Counted from the first letter of the stretch, positions 8,610 through 18,889 are shown. The stretch: 64,000 nucleotides of DNA from Methanolobus mangrovi (GCF_031312535.1 NZ_CP133594.1:930001-994000), one strand, 5' to 3'. Numbers and translations are program-made. The notes: a model not told the origin generated them from the letters alone.

Positions 8610-10091
8610 CTAGAACTCATCATCCTGTGAATAACTTCTTCCCAGTTTCAGGGCAATTTCAGCTTTTTTGAGTTCCTGCCCCAGATAAGCAGCGTGTTCC
8701 ATTCTTGAAACAAGCTCCATTTTAAGAATCGTATCCATGACCTCTCTTGCATTCTTTCCGACAATGGATGCACTATCATGTTCAGCAAGGATGAAACCTT
8801 CTTTTTTCCCATGGATGTCGGGGATTATGCTTATCCTGATACTTCCTTTGGGATCCAGAGTCCACATTTTATTTTTTTCCGCTGGAACGAAGTTTTCCGG
8901 GAAAACAGAATCTGTACGCCTTCTTTTCTCTTTTATCTCGATTAGGTCGACGCCAAGGTCTTTTGGTGAACTCTGGCGTTCCTTTGAGAGTACCATCATC
9001 TGGGAAGCCCGTTTCAGCTCATTGATCGAACCCTGCGTCTTGTTGCTGTATTCGGGTGTGAAAAGGATGCTTGCACCGACATCTGCACCGATACCGCACA
9101 AAGTTGCATTGACACCTGTAGAATCAGCATCAATCAGTTCTGTTACATTACCTACACCGAAGAAAATAGGAATATTCGGATTCTGTTTATGGAAATCCAT
9201 ATACCGGACAAGTGAACCTGCAATTCCGTGGCCAATCGGATCAAGGACAGGGTCTGCTATAAGGTTAATTATACCTGATGCACGTGCTAATTCTATGTTC
9301 CGGACAAGGCTCTCAAAGCCTTCTCCCGGATCAGGAATGACCACAGCAGACGTGCCTGCTTCGGCAATTTCAGAACCTATATCATTAATATTGCTGCTGG
9401 CAAGACTCAGGACAAGGTCAATACCGCATTTCAGGGCTTCCCTGATAAGTATAATATCAAGTGTGTCTATGCTCAGAGGGAGATTGGTGGTGTCCCGGGC
9501 TATCCCGATAGCACGTTTTACGTCTTCAGATGTAGCATGCAGGGAAGCACCAAGGTCTATTATATCTGCACCTTTCATCTCAAAACTGCGTATCCTCAGA
9601 GCAAGTGCCTCAGGTTCCAGGCCAGTGGCATCTACTACCTCAGCCATCACTTTCATGCGAGAATTGCCACCTATTTTCAAATTCCCGAGCATCATAGGAA
9701 CAACTGCGGCATCTTCAAGTTCCTGCACTTTTTCAAGAGCCATTTCCCTCCTGACATCTGCAAGCAGTTCACATGCAGGCACAGTTGTGGAAAATTCCAT
9801 CTTTGCTACAAAAGGAAGTACAAAACCAAGGTCATAGGCATGTTTCGGCCCCAGACGTATCTTGCATCCAAGTTCATTCTCAGCTTTTGTAAAATTACCG
9901 GATACAAGACCAGGAATGAACATAATATCATAATCAAAAGAAGATAGCTCATCCGTTATTGCTGTAAGCAGTTTACGAGGGGTGATGAATGCGGCTACCT
10001 TAGTATCAACAATAAGCACATCGGCAAGGTCACCGACAGCATTCCTTACAGTCTGTTCTGCAAGCCTGCCCGTAGCTACCAGTATTTTCAT
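8610..10091 (-). CDS. Archaeal dihydropteroate-synthase-like protein
   Basis: This 493-residue protein belongs to the archaeal DHPS-related family (MJ0107-like), in which an extra N-terminal domain (about 1-145, MKILVATGRLAEQTVR) precedes a pterin-binding TIM barrel (about 160-420). Barrel signatures include GNSRMKVMAEVVDA, GADIIDLGASLHA (the DIGA region of DHPS) and LPLSIDTLD. The C-terminal 90 residues are family-specific. A role in pterin or other one-carbon cofactor metabolism is plausible, but the reaction is not known to me. The frame is open upstream to 10160; the ATG at 10091 gives the conserved N-terminus and lies after the ftsZ terminator hairpins. Confidence 0.85.
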   Translation of the reverse strand: MKILVATGRLAEQTVRNAVGDLADVLIVDTKVAAFITPRKLLTAITDELSSFDYDIMFIPGLVSGNFTKAENELGCKIRLGPKHAYDLGFVLPFVAKMEFSTTVPACELLADVRREMALEKVQELEDAAVVPMMLGNLKIGGNSRMKVMAEVVDATGLEPEALALRIRSFEMKGADIIDLGASLHATSEDVKRAIGIARDTTNLPLSIDTLDIILIREALKCGIDLVLSLASSNINDIGSEIAEAGTSAVVIPDPGEGFESLVRNIELARASGIINLIADPVLDPIGHGIAGSLVRYMDFHKQNPNIPIFFGVGNVTELIDADSTGVNATLCGIGADVGASILFTPEYSNKTQGSINELKRASQMMVLSKERQSSPKDLGVDLIEIKEKRRRTDSVFPENFVPAEKNKMWTLDPKGSIRISIIPDIHGKKEGFILAEHDSASIVGKNAREVMDTILKMELVSRMEHAAYLGQELKKAEIALKLGRSYSQDDEF

Positions 10092-10125
10092 GAGTGGAAA
10101 TAGCAGTGAAAGTAAAAAAGAATAA

Positions 10126-10158
10126 CTGCCAGAAAGGCAGGTCCGGCCTGAGCCGGAC
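10126..10158 (-). terminator. Tandem terminator hairpins after ftsZ
   Basis: Two perfect hairpins lie back to back: GTCCGGC-CTGA-GCCGGAC (10141-10158) and CTGCC-AGAAA-GGCAG (10126-10140). On the minus strand they are followed by a T-rich stretch (TTATTCTTTTTT). They would end or attenuate the ftsZ transcript before the DHPS-like gene. Confidence 0.6.
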
Positions 10159-10172
10159 AAGTAGTTTAAAAA

Positions 10173-11378
10173 TCAGTGGATAATGTCTATTATTGAACCA
10201 CCATTTGTGCTGGTGTGCATTGGCTCCACAACAGGACGGCTTACCCTGTTAACGGATGTACCTGCACGCCTGTATGAACGTGGTGCTTCAGCGACCCTGT
10301 TTGAAACAGGTGTACTCTCACGGACAATATTGCACTGTGGGTGACCAAGTATCTGTGCTGACTGAACACCAGTCATGATAGCCATTACACGAACCTTGCC
10401 TTCGTACTCATTACTGATACGTGCACCCCATATGACATTTGCACTGGGTGACAGCTCATATGTAAGTGAAGCAGCGATCTCTTCAGCTTCCTTGAGACTG
10501 AGGTCAGGTCCTCCTGTGATGTGTACAAGACTGCCTGTTGCGCCTCTGTAATCTACATCGAGAAGTGGGTGGTTGAGTGCTGCACGGACTACATCGTCAC
10601 TCTTGTCCTGATTCTTGCTCTCACCAACAAGCATTACAGCAACGCCGCCACAGCTCATGATAGCTCTGATGTCAGCATAGTCGATGTTGATAAGTGAAGG
10701 CTGGGTGATGGTCTCTGTGATACCTTTTACAGTCTCGGAGATGATCTGGTCCATAACTGAGAATGCTTGGTCTATTGGAAGGTTTGGCACATACTCAAGG
10801 AGCCTGTTGTTATCAAGTACGATAACTGTGTCTGCAGCGCGGCGGAAGTCTTCAAGACCTTCTTCTGCCTTTACAGCTCTTGCCCTTTCAACTCTGAAAG
10901 GACTGGATACCATACCTACAACAATTGCGCCCTGTTCTTTTGCGATCTCAGCAACTACAGGAGCTACACCAGTACCGGTTCCTCCTCCCATACCAGCTGT
11001 GACGAAAACAAGATCTGCATTCTTGAAGATCTCTTCAAGGGTGCCGCGTGCAAGTTCTGCTGCCTTGGCACCAATTTCCGGATAACCACCGGCACCAAGA
11101 CCACGGGTGAGTGTTTTTCCCACAAGGATCTTCTTGTCTGCACGGATAAGGTCGAGATGCTGTTTGTCAGTGTTGATTGCCACTGTTTCGGCACCTTCGA
11201 TACCCATATTGTAAAGTCTGTTAATAGTGTTATTACCTGCACCGCCGCATCCAACGATCATAATCCTGGGCTGGCCAAGGATGTCACTGAACTGGTCGTT
11301 AACTGCGATCGACTGGCGGTATTCTTTCTCTTTCTCTGTGTGTTTTAATGCTTCCTGAACTATTGACTGCACATTCAT
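10173..11378 (-). CDS. ftsZ: Cell-division GTPase FtsZ
   Basis: FtsZ polymerises at mid-cell to build the division ring. The 401-residue protein has the tubulin-type G box GGGTGTG at residues 131-137, the N-terminal [14 protein letters not shown] nucleotide-binding turn (about 42-55), and the synergy-loop region [11 protein letters not shown]. An N-terminal extension of about 35 residues and a Pro/Ser/Arg linker (about 355-390) lead to a hydrophobic C-terminal peptide ending SIIDIIH, probably the site that binds membrane-anchoring partners. It stands alone on the minus strand, ends in a double hairpin, and has a long upstream region. Confidence 0.96.
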   Translation of the reverse strand: MNVQSIVQEALKHTEKEKEYRQSIAVNDQFSDILGQPRIMIVGCGGAGNNTINRLYNMGIEGAETVAINTDKQHLDLIRADKKILVGKTLTRGLGAGGYPEIGAKAAELARGTLEEIFKNADLVFVTAGMGGGTGTGVAPVVAEIAKEQGAIVVGMVSSPFRVERARAVKAEEGLEDFRRAADTVIVLDNNRLLEYVPNLPIDQAFSVMDQIISETVKGITETITQPSLINIDYADIRAIMSCGGVAVMLVGESKNQDKSDDVVRAALNHPLLDVDYRGATGSLVHITGGPDLSLKEAEEIAASLTYELSPSANVIWGARISNEYEGKVRVMAIMTGVQSAQILGHPQCNIVRESTPVSNRVAEAPRSYRRAGTSVNRVSRPVVEPMHTSTNGGSIIDIIH

Positions 11379-11850
11379 CCCCTCACGGATATGTTACATT
11401 TCGGTATAGTGTTATGGTTTCCAGTTGTTGCTCGAATATTACTGTAACCATTTATCAACGTTTATCAACGTTTTGAAATTCTGTAATTGCCTTATTTCCC
11501 TTATTGTTTTTATACTTATCCTTTTATGCAATTTAATAATCGATAAAATGAAGACAACTTTAAAATCCCGAGTGTCAAACGTTTCATATATTATCCTTGC
11601 ATTAGCCCCCGTATAATAGGGACGGAAAGCAGACAAGCATCTGATAGTACATTTAAAAATGCACATATATAAATTTAACCCGTATTTTATTATATTTGCG
11701 ATTAATATATAAACATCTGCATCACTAATTTACCCACACACCTTGCCTGAAAAAGTATATATCCATTCTACAAGGTAAAGTGACAAAGATATATACCTTA
11801 TAAAAAGAATTAGGACCATATATAATTAACACTAATGGCGGAGAGTTTTT
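11379..11850. other. A/T-rich divergent promoter region between ftsZ and the site-2 protease gene
   Basis: No gene is seen. A TATAAAAA on the minus strand (11507-11514) could serve ftsZ with a leader near 100 bases. TTATAAAAA at 11798-11806 could serve the protease gene with a leader near 25 bases. A 10-base direct repeat TTTATCAACG occurs twice in tandem (11451-11470), and an AAGGTA/TACCTT pair separated by 16 bases flanks the region before the protease TATA box. Confidence 0.5.
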
Positions 11851-13599
11851 TTGGACGGAACAAACATTGCATTTACACTATTTTTACTTTACTGGATGGC
11901 AGTAATAGTGCTTGAAAGGAAAGGAACATTGAAAAAGTATAATATTAGTACCTATGGACCTGTCCTGATGATAAGGACAACACATGGACTGAAACTTCTG
12001 GACAAGCTTGCAATTCCAAAGAAAGCATGGAGAATCTATGCAGACATAGGCATCAGGCTGATGTTCATTGGAATGATAGCAATGTTTCTTGTTATCATAT
12101 TGTCCGACATTGCAATGATAGCTTCCATCGGAAATAATTCAATGCCGGAACCAAGTAAATTCAACGAGGCAAGGAATATTTTCCTCATACCCGGAGTCAA
12201 TGAGTTCATACCACTGACCTGGGGCATAATCGCACTTGTTGTTACCCTTATAGTTCATGAGTTCTCACACGCCATACTCTGCCGCGTTGAGGACATCAGA
12301 GTGAAATCCATGGGAATACTGCTTGCAGTGGTTCCAATCGGAGGTTTTGCCGAACCTGATGAAGAGGAACTTTTTGGTAAACAGGAAGAAGAATATAATG
12401 AGGCAGATGATCCATATGGTGATCGTAGGCTTGGAATATTCATAGGTGAGGATGAAGAGAAGAAAGTTGCCAGCAAAGTCGTCAAAAATAATGATAAAGT
12501 TGCAAGCCGTAAACAAAGAGCGCGTATCCTTGCAGCAGGAGTAATGGCAAACTTTGTTGTGGCACTTCTGGCCTTCGGTCTTCTGTTCGGTCCGGTACTT
12601 GGATCACTTTCCCCACTTGGCGACACCATGATAGTTGGTGTACAGGAAGAAAGTCCTGCCTATGCAGCAGGTCTGCGGGAAAACATGGTCATCACACAGC
12701 TAGATGATACTCCAATAAGCAATGTCAATGAGATGTTGGAATATCTTGACGGACTTGAAACCGAAACACAGGTTACAGTTCATGCGGCATCCGACAGGGA
12801 AATATCCAGCTATGAAGCAAAGGTCATCAACACAGACATTGAACCTGCAGGTATACTTATACAGAGCATAGTTGACGATTCACCGGCATCAGCAGCAGGA
12901 CTTGAAGCAGGTATGAACATCCTGTACATAGATGAACTCCCGATACGTTCATACACGGATTTCAGGAACATAATGAATAACAGTGAACCCGGGCAGGAAG
13001 TGATCGTTGAACTTGGAACAGAAGATGTTGAAGGTACGACAAAATACAATGTTACCCTTGCAGAACACCCTGATGTTGAGAACAAAGGCTTTTTGGGTGT
13101 CGTTACAAGCGTGGACGGGCAGATAGAAACTTCCCTTGGGATCACTGTCGGAGAGTTCCCCGCAACTGCTTACCTTGACCTCTTTAAGAGCATACCACAG
13201 ATGCTTACAGGCGTAACAGGCTGGATAATACTTCTCGGACTGCCGATCATCGGTTTTGCAGGAGAAGGATTCCCAGGTTTCAGTGGAACCCTGGCACAGT
13301 TCTACGAACCTGTAGGATGGGCAGAACCTTTCGGAATTGGTGTGTTCTGGCTTGCAAACGCCCTTCTGTGGATAGGATGGCTGAATTTCTATGTAGGTCT
13401 TTTCAACTGCCTGCCTGCTGTACCCCTTGATGGAGGACATGTATTCAGAGATTACATGAATGCATTCTTATTCAGGATAACAGGCAATGAAGAAAAGGCA
13501 GAGCATATATCCGCACTAATAGCCGCTACCTTTGCAATGCTGATACTTCTGTCATTCCTGTTCATGATATTCGGACCGTATATCGTACATGGTTTCTGA
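11851..13599 (+). CDS. Site-2 protease family membrane metalloprotease with PDZ domains
   Basis: An M50-family protease that cuts substrates within the membrane. The zinc motif HEFSH is at about residues 136-140 within a transmembrane segment, and the second metal-binding motif LDGGH is near 526-530. Between them lie a charged cytosolic insert rich in Glu/Asp, a further membrane span and two PDZ-like repeats (about 255-330 and 335-410; ESPAYAAGLREN and DSPASAAGLEAG). Several other spans bring it to 582 residues. The start is a TTG preceded by GGCGGAGAG at proper spacing; no in-frame ATG fits. Substrates are unknown; processing of membrane-bound regulators is the usual role. Confidence 0.9.
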   Translation: MDGTNIAFTLFLLYWMAVIVLERKGTLKKYNISTYGPVLMIRTTHGLKLLDKLAIPKKAWRIYADIGIRLMFIGMIAMFLVIILSDIAMIASIGNNSMPEPSKFNEARNIFLIPGVNEFIPLTWGIIALVVTLIVHEFSHAILCRVEDIRVKSMGILLAVVPIGGFAEPDEEELFGKQEEEYNEADDPYGDRRLGIFIGEDEEKKVASKVVKNNDKVASRKQRARILAAGVMANFVVALLAFGLLFGPVLGSLSPLGDTMIVGVQEESPAYAAGLRENMVITQLDDTPISNVNEMLEYLDGLETETQVTVHAASDREISSYEAKVINTDIEPAGILIQSIVDDSPASAAGLEAGMNILYIDELPIRSYTDFRNIMNNSEPGQEVIVELGTEDVEGTTKYNVTLAEHPDVENKGFLGVVTSVDGQIETSLGITVGEFPATAYLDLFKSIPQMLTGVTGWIILLGLPIIGFAGEGFPGFSGTLAQFYEPVGWAEPFGIGVFWLANALLWIGWLNFYVGLFNCLPAVPLDGGHVFRDYMNAFLFRITGNEEKAEHISALIAATFAMLILLSFLFMIFGPYIVHGF

Positions 13600-13657
13600 C
13601 CACATCAGGCAAACACATAAGTAAATGAAAATAAGCTGAAATGTAAAGGCGAAATAT

Positions 13658-14671
13658 ATGATAAAAAGACATCTCTGGCATATGACCTTGCTAAGATCAG
13701 TCACCGGAGCTCTTGCCATCATATTGTTCTACATGCTTCTTTTCATAAGGATAATGATCCATGAAGGTCAGACCGCGCATGCAAACCTTTACGATGCTTT
13801 TTACTGGGTGATCACCACCCTTACAACAGTAGGATACGGAGACATCACCGTAACCTCCCCGCTGGGAAAAATATTCTCAGTCTTTGTACAGTTATCAGGG
13901 ATCCCTCTTGTTTTTGGAATACTTTTCACCCTGATAATCATACCCTGGATGGAAAAGATGATCCATTCGAACATACCCACCAAAGCTCAGAAAAACCTCA
14001 AGGACCATATCATAATCTGCGGCTATAACAGGCTCATAGAAACACTTATCGAGGAACTGAATGGGAATAATGTTCCCTATATCCTGATAGAAGAGGACCC
14101 TGAACTTGTAAAGGATCTGCTTAAAAGAAATATACATGCCATATTTGGTGCTGTACACGAAGAAGAGACTCTGAAATATGCAAATATCAGAGATGCACAT
14201 TTCCTGATCGCAAACCGTTCAGATGAAATGAACGCAAATATCGTACTGACAGCCCGTAATATCAGCGATCTTAATATAATAGCCATGGTTGAAGACAGGT
14301 CAAATAAGAAATACCTGAAATATGCCGGTGCCACCAGTGTTGTTTCCCCAAAGGAGATGTTTGGAAGGTTCATCGGAAGAAAAGCAGCTGATCCTTTTGT
14401 AAACAGGCTGACAGGAGCCACCGAGTTCTTTGAAGGCGTTAGCATCGTGGAATTGCCCATATACCCGAAAAGTCCTCTGGTAGGAAAAACAATGAAAAAT
14501 GCAGCCATCAGGGAAAAGACCGGCGCCAATGTTGTGGGTATGTGGAAAGGAGGAAGCCTTACCTTCATTATCAGATCGGATGAAGTGATAAAGGACAATT
14601 CTGTTCTGCTGGCAATAGGTTCAAGTGAGCAATTATCCCGTCTGAAGAAACTGACACAATATATGGAGTGA
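13658..14671 (+). CDS. Potassium channel with RCK (TrkA-N/TrkA-C) domains
   Basis: Two membrane spans flank a pore loop with the K+ selectivity filter TTVGYGD (about 55-61), followed by a cytosolic RCK domain: TrkA-N (HIIICGYNRLIETLIEEL, about 113-230) and TrkA-C (about 255-337). This is the MthK/Kch-like arrangement in which ligand binding to RCK opens the pore. The 337-residue length is normal. Its TGA overlaps the GTG of the next gene (GTGA), so the two are translationally coupled; the partner is another TrkA-type protein, which could join the gating ring or regulate it. Confidence 0.92.
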   Translation: MIKRHLWHMTLLRSVTGALAIILFYMLLFIRIMIHEGQTAHANLYDAFYWVITTLTTVGYGDITVTSPLGKIFSVFVQLSGIPLVFGILFTLIIIPWMEKMIHSNIPTKAQKNLKDHIIICGYNRLIETLIEELNGNNVPYILIEEDPELVKDLLKRNIHAIFGAVHEEETLKYANIRDAHFLIANRSDEMNANIVLTARNISDLNIIAMVEDRSNKKYLKYAGATSVVSPKEMFGRFIGRKAADPFVNRLTGATEFFEGVSIVELPIYPKSPLVGKTMKNAAIREKTGANVVGMWKGGSLTFIIRSDEVIKDNSVLLAIGSSEQLSRLKKLTQYME

Positions 14672-15375
14672 CAGGAATGGGAAATGTAAGTGACAAAGGA
14701 TATCTGGTCGTACTCGGATGCGGAGATGTTGGCAGGCGCGTAGTGGAAACTCTCAAGTATGCCAATATCATGTTCACAGTTGTGGATTCTAATGTTCACA
14801 ATTTCGAAAATGCAGATTACAACTATGTTGTGGGCAATGCAACAGAAGAAGAGATCCTTATACAGGCAGGCATCCCGGATGCTTCCACGGTGATCGTATC
14901 CCTGAATGAAGATACCGATGTCATGTTTGCTACACTTATAACCAGGGGATTAAATCCAAAGTCTACCATTATAGCACGGGCAAATTCCTACAAATCAATT
15001 GACAAGATCTACAAGGCCGGTGCTGATTATGTTGCAGCACTGCCAATAGTCGCTGGCCAGATGCTTGCAAAAATGACATCTCGTTGCCTTTTTGATATTG
15101 AATGTAAGAAAATGGATGAAGATATCATGCTGTATGAAGGTATAGATATCGAGAAACATACAGTTACAGATGATAAAGAGCTTGCAAATAAAACTGTCTT
15201 GGACATTGACCTGAGAAATAAAGTAGGATGCACAATAATCGGAATTGAAAGAGATGAAAAAATAATCACAGACATACTGCCATCTACAGTAATATTGAAA
15301 GGAGATATTGTTGCGGTAGTAGGCGGAAAAGAAGAAATTAAGATGTTCAAGGATAAGTATGTCAAGGTCAAGTGA
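14668..15375 (+). CDS. TrkA-N/TrkA-C domain protein (K+ channel/transport regulator)
   Basis: A soluble 235-residue protein with an N-terminal Rossmann TrkA-N domain (VVLGCGDVGRRVVETL, GxGxxG type, about 14-130) and a C-terminal TrkA-C domain (about 150-235). Such proteins bind NAD(H) or nucleotides and regulate Trk/Ktr or channel pores. Here no Trk/Ktr pore gene is near; the adjoining channel gene already has its own RCK domain, so this may be an extra regulatory subunit. I keep the GTG start that overlaps the upstream stop; the ATG at 14677 is an alternative. Confidence 0.85.
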   Translation: MTGMGNVSDKGYLVVLGCGDVGRRVVETLKYANIMFTVVDSNVHNFENADYNYVVGNATEEEILIQAGIPDASTVIVSLNEDTDVMFATLITRGLNPKSTIIARANSYKSIDKIYKAGADYVAALPIVAGQMLAKMTSRCLFDIECKKMDEDIMLYEGIDIEKHTVTDDKELANKTVLDIDLRNKVGCTIIGIERDEKIITDILPSTVILKGDIVAVVGGKEEIKMFKDKYVKVK

Positions 15376-15410
15376 TATACAAAAATAATTACCTCGTCGG
15401 ATCGTTTCTA

Positions 15411-16160
15411 ATGGAAATAATAATTCTTGCTCTCATCGTATTCTGTACATCTGCCCTTTTCTCAATGATCGGGCTGGGTGGAGCCATATTCTATGTACCT
15501 TTCTTTTACTGGCTCAGTGGAGATTTTATTTCTTCAGTCACCATTGCACTGCTTCTGAACACTATCACCTCAGGATCAGCAGCCATCACTTATGTGAGAA
15601 AACAGATGGTTGAGTTTAAAATAACAATACCATTCATAATTGCTTCAATGACAGGAGCACAGATTGGAGCATATTTTACGAAGATAGTACCTGTAAGTCT
15701 ACTTCTATTAGTATTCTCGCTGCTCATGCTCTTTGTCGGTGAAGAGATGATATTTTCCAGGGCACAGGTCATGTACAGGGAAAAGCATATCGATGGAAAT
15801 AAAAGATATTTACTGATAGTCATCTGCGGATTTCTGATAGGAACCGTATCAGGTATGCTTGGAATTGGCGGTGGCACATTTATTGTTCCTTTGTTACTGA
15901 TACTCGGGTTCAATATCAAAAGAGCTGCAGCCAGTTCAGGATTTATAGTACTGTTCACGTCCCTTTCTGCATTCACGGCACACGTATCTTCATGGGAGCC
16001 TGATCTGCACATGGTAGCTGCGGTTGTAGTGGCATCGTTTTTGGGAGCACAGCTGGGTTCTCACCTGATGCACGAAAGGATAAAGGCAGAAACGCTCCAG
16101 AAGATGTTTGGAACCATACTCCTGATAATGGCACTCAGAATGCTATCGGGACTCTTATGA
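15411..16160 (+). CDS. TauE/SafE-family anion exporter or permease
   Basis: A polytopic membrane protein of about 250 residues made of two repeats, each opening with the family signature: GLGGAIFYVPFFYWL (N-terminal half) and GMLGIGGGTFIVPLLL (C-terminal half). TauE/SafE proteins move sulfite, sulfonates or related organic anions; the substrate here is unknown. A GTG at 15372 overlaps the previous stop as GTGA and would add 13 residues (translational coupling), but the ATG at 15411 begins exactly at the first span. It is the last gene before tRNA-Arg. Confidence 0.82.
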   Translation: MEIIILALIVFCTSALFSMIGLGGAIFYVPFFYWLSGDFISSVTIALLLNTITSGSAAITYVRKQMVEFKITIPFIIASMTGAQIGAYFTKIVPVSLLLLVFSLLMLFVGEEMIFSRAQVMYREKHIDGNKRYLLIVICGFLIGTVSGMLGIGGGTFIVPLLLILGFNIKRAAASSGFIVLFTSLSAFTAHVSSWEPDLHMVAAVVVASFLGAQLGSHLMHERIKAETLQKMFGTILLIMALRMLSGLL

Positions 16161-16204
16161 TAGAAACCTTTAATACAGGCTGTAGCAATCAGTAGTTGCC
16201 TTGC

Positions 16205-16301
16205 GGGCTCGTAGGGTAGCCAGGATATCCTGATGGGCTTCGATGTGACCAAAAAGGTCCGGAGATACCCATCGACTCGTGTTCGAATCGCGGCGGGCCC
16301 G
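16205..16301 (+). tRNA. tRNA-Arg(UCG) with a 23-nt intron
   Basis: The acceptor stem pairs GGGCTCG (16205-16211) with CGGGCCC (16294-16300), with G as discriminator and no encoded CCA. The D arm is GGGT-AGCCAGGAT-ATCC; the anticodon stem ATGGG pairs with CCCAT; the T arm is TCGTG-TTCGAAT-CGCGG. The mature anticodon loop CTTCGAA gives anticodon TCG at 16240-16242, reading CGA. The loop is interrupted after A37 by an intron. A T-rich run (CTATTTTTG) follows and a TTTAATAC element lies about 30 bases upstream. Confidence 0.93.
16244..16266 (+). other. tRNA intron with bulge-helix-bulge fold
   Basis: The 23 bases between A37 and A38 fold as an archaeal splicing substrate: CTTC of the anticodon loop pairs with GGAG in the intron (one T-G pair), flanked by the 3-base bulges GAT and ATA, and the intron closes with GACC/GGTC around an AAAAA loop. 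This is the canonical 37/38 site cut by archaeal tRNA endonuclease. Confidence 0.85.
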
Positions 16302-16432
16302 TTCTAATCTATTTTTGTGATACTGTTTCGGTAGTAGGTAAACTCATTCTTAATTGTGAACTCGGACTGAACGGATCTTAGTATGATAATGGGACAGCAA
16401 TTATATATAAAAATAAACTATATTATAATGTC

Positions 16433-17017
16433 ATGCCATATCCAGCCTTTCACCTGAGCTTCTTCATATTCTGCATTTCTCTTGTTGGAGTCTTTGCAAT
16501 TGCAGGAAGCGGTTTTCGCAGGGAGATTGGTTTTAAGGATGTGAAACATTTGAGTCTGCTCTTGTTTGTAGGAAGTGTAGGTTCGGTGTTCCCGGATGTG
16601 CCTGCAGTGTGGAACTATTTATTATACGGAAACCTCCAGCACACAAGCATCGGCACGGTTCCGACACATTCATTGTTCTTTGGCCTGGTGGCATTCATAC
16701 TAGCATTGGCACTGGGATACATAATATACAGGAATATCTCAAAGGCATCATCCTTAGGGATCTTTGCAGAAGCTGCTTTTCTTTCCCACCTTTTGCTGGA
16801 TGACATTGCCGATGGTGGCCTTACTTACCTGTATCCGGCGTACAATGAACCATTGAGCATTTTTGTTTTTATGAACGTTCAACTTTCCGGAGTGAACTTT
16901 TTCTACTATAACTTCGCTTGTTTTTTATCAGTGTTCTTCATCTTCTGCGTGATGTTCATGGCACTGCTTGCACTGAAGGACCTGGGATTCGGGTTTCGGT
17001 ATGAACCTATCGAGTGA
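16433..17017 (+). CDS. YdjM/DUF457-like membrane-bound metal-dependent hydrolase
   Basis: A 194-residue protein with about five membrane spans. It shows the family pattern: GSVFPDVP (about 46-53), a THS motif near 78-80, and SHLLLDDIADGG with a following YP (about 116-133), which supply His/Asp residues for a metal site near the membrane face. Members are called metal-dependent hydrolases, but substrates are mostly unknown. It follows the tRNA gene by 131 bases with its own A/T-rich promoter (TATATATAAAA-like region near 16400-16410) and has no clear operon partner. Confidence 0.65.
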   Translation: MPYPAFHLSFFIFCISLVGVFAIAGSGFRREIGFKDVKHLSLLLFVGSVGSVFPDVPAVWNYLLYGNLQHTSIGTVPTHSLFFGLVAFILALALGYIIYRNISKASSLGIFAEAAFLSHLLLDDIADGGLTYLYPAYNEPLSIFVFMNVQLSGVNFFYYNFACFLSVFFIFCVMFMALLALKDLGFGFRYEPIE

Positions 17018-17266
17018 AATTATTTTATGCATATTAATCTCAGGCTTTTCTGAATCAATAACGGTGGAATATAACACCTAAAACAAGAGGGGCATGTCCA
17101 CATACCCTAAATCAATGCAAACTCATACAATGCAATTTGACAAACACATATACTTGATTATGAAACAGGCCTTTTGTAGCAGGAATCAACAAAACACGAT
17201 CAAAAATACAAAAAAATGCAACCAAAATAGTCAGTAAATCAAAATTAAAAAAGAAAATGACAGACC

Positions 17267-18889
17267 TCACTGGTCCATCAGATTGATCTCAAATCCAACA
17301 ATAGGCTGTCCAAGTCCGAAGTTGACTATTACCTGAGGGAACAGTTCCCCCATAACACCTATCTTCTTGCCGTCAACGATAATGTCGGCCCTCCTGCCTT
17401 CCATGAAAGCAGAATCATCTGATTCAGCGATTTCATATTCTACCAGACGTTCACGCATCAGGGCATCCACCAGTTCCCTTACTTCAGTAAAATTGGCCTG
17501 TGCATGAATGGATACAGCCCCCAGATGCAGGCCGTTCTTGCCATCAATTACAACATCCCCAGCCTCGAATATACGTTGTGGCAGTTCCCTGTGCTGGTTC
17601 ATGGAAAGGATCTCCACAAGGTTTGGCAATATGGTTGTCCTGACCATAGTCTGGTCCTCGCTTATTGGATGCAGAACGTATGTCACATCATCTGTCCTGT
17701 CCCTGCACATCCAGTCAAAGTGCACCTTCTCGCTTGTAAGAGTGAATGGCATAACCTGTGAATAACCAAGTCCGGTCATTATTTCGCGCATATCGGAACT
17801 TATATCGGATATCCTGTGGGATTTACCCACAGTTGCATTCATCGGGAATACGGCAGGTATCTTATCAAAACCATATCCGACTGCTATATCCTCAATGATG
17901 TCAGAATTATCCAGAATATCAGCACGATAACGAGGAACCATGACCTCAATCCGACCATCCTCAAGTTCCTTTGCTCCAAATCCCATCCTATTAAGCTGTT
18001 TTATTATCTCGGCAACCGGAAGTTCCATACCAATAAGGCCATCTATCTCGGACCTGCTCAGTGCCTTCACCATTGGACTAAGGTCCAGTGGAATTGATTC
18101 TGTGCCATCGGCATTTACCACTTTCACATACTCTATCTGGCCGCCACGCTCTGCAAGTGCTGTTGTCACAATATTAAGCGCAGTGTAGACCTCATTGCTC
18201 AGACCGGTAACATCCACCAGAAGGTCAGTGGTCTCTTCTGTGACCATTGTAAGAGTGCCGTTAATAATTGGCGGGAACGAAAGAACATTATCGTTAGCAT
18301 CAATGATCAGAGGATACTTGTCAAAACCATCAAGTATATGTGCGAAACGCGTGCCTTTTGGATGCTTTTCAAGTATCTCCTTCATAGTCATTGGTTCTGT
18401 GAAGTCAAGAGGAACAAAACTGTACTCAGGGTCTGCTGCAATATAGCGGAAAGGCGCTTGAACCTTTGAAAGGTCATGAACACCTATGGACACCTTTTTA
18501 CGGTCACGTCCAAGTCCCCAGTGAAGGGATTCCTGAAGGTCCATAAGGGTCTTTATGGAACTGGAACTAAAGGTAACACCTCTGACAATGGCACAGCCAA
18601 ATATCGGGCGTACAGAATCAATGTCCTTGTCCTTTGTAATTTCAACAGTGTATGGTTTTACTTCATACTCACAAAAACCGGTTTCAATATCCAGAAAACC
18701 ACGTAGTGCACGTGCCACACCTTCTACACTATAAAGATCCGGGCGGTCGGGGAAGAACTCAATATCTATAGATTCATCTTCTATGCGCTCGATATCTGCG
18801 CCTATCATAGGCACGCGCTTAATTATAGTATCCTTGTCTGTTCCTGTCAATACTTCAAGGTCATTATATGGTAAGGTTATAATCGGCAT
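17267..18889 (-). CDS. pheT: Phenylalanine-tRNA ligase beta subunit
   Basis: Archaeal-type PheT of 540 residues, which with PheS forms the alpha2-beta2 enzyme that charges tRNA-Phe. The N-terminus [16 protein letters not shown], the [20 protein letters not shown] segment (B3/B4 domain region) and the [16 protein letters not shown] motif of the B5 domain are diagnostic. The C-terminal third is the catalytic-like core fold, ending with [16 protein letters not shown]. pheS is not in the window, so the two subunits are unlinked here. The 249 bases after its stop hold nothing I recognise. Confidence 0.96.
   Translation of the reverse strand: MPIITLPYNDLEVLTGTDKDTIIKRVPMIGADIERIEDESIDIEFFPDRPDLYSVEGVARALRGFLDIETGFCEYEVKPYTVEITKDKDIDSVRPIFGCAIVRGVTFSSSSIKTLMDLQESLHWGLGRDRKKVSIGVHDLSKVQAPFRYIAADPEYSFVPLDFTEPMTMKEILEKHPKGTRFAHILDGFDKYPLIIDANDNVLSFPPIINGTLTMVTEETTDLLVDVTGLSNEVYTALNIVTTALAERGGQIEYVKVVNADGTESIPLDLSPMVKALSRSEIDGLIGMELPVAEIIKQLNRMGFGAKELEDGRIEVMVPRYRADILDNSDIIEDIAVGYGFDKIPAVFPMNATVGKSHRISDISSDMREIMTGLGYSQVMPFTLTSEKVHFDWMCRDRTDDVTYVLHPISEDQTMVRTTILPNLVEILSMNQHRELPQRIFEAGDVVIDGKNGLHLGAVSIHAQANFTEVRELVDALMRERLVEYEIAESDDSAFMEGRRADIIVDGKKIGVMGELFPQVIVNFGLGQPIVGFEINLMDQ

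Noticed and set aside
8737-9837. A 366-residue open frame on the plus strand
   Set aside because: It is antisense to the DHPS-like gene, has no family features and is rich in Ser/Arg/Ile as expected from a shadow frame.
10684-11348. Two open frames opposite ftsZ
   Set aside because: They overlap each other and the conserved ftsZ gene; composition is unlike a protein.
11451-11470. Two tandem copies of TTTATCAACG as possible iterons of an origin
   Set aside because: Only two copies, no Orc1/Cdc6 gene and no origin recognition box nearby.
15372-15410. Longer start (GTG overlapping the previous stop) for the TauE-type gene
   Set aside because: Possible by translational coupling, but the added residues precede the first span and have no family match; kept only as an alternative.
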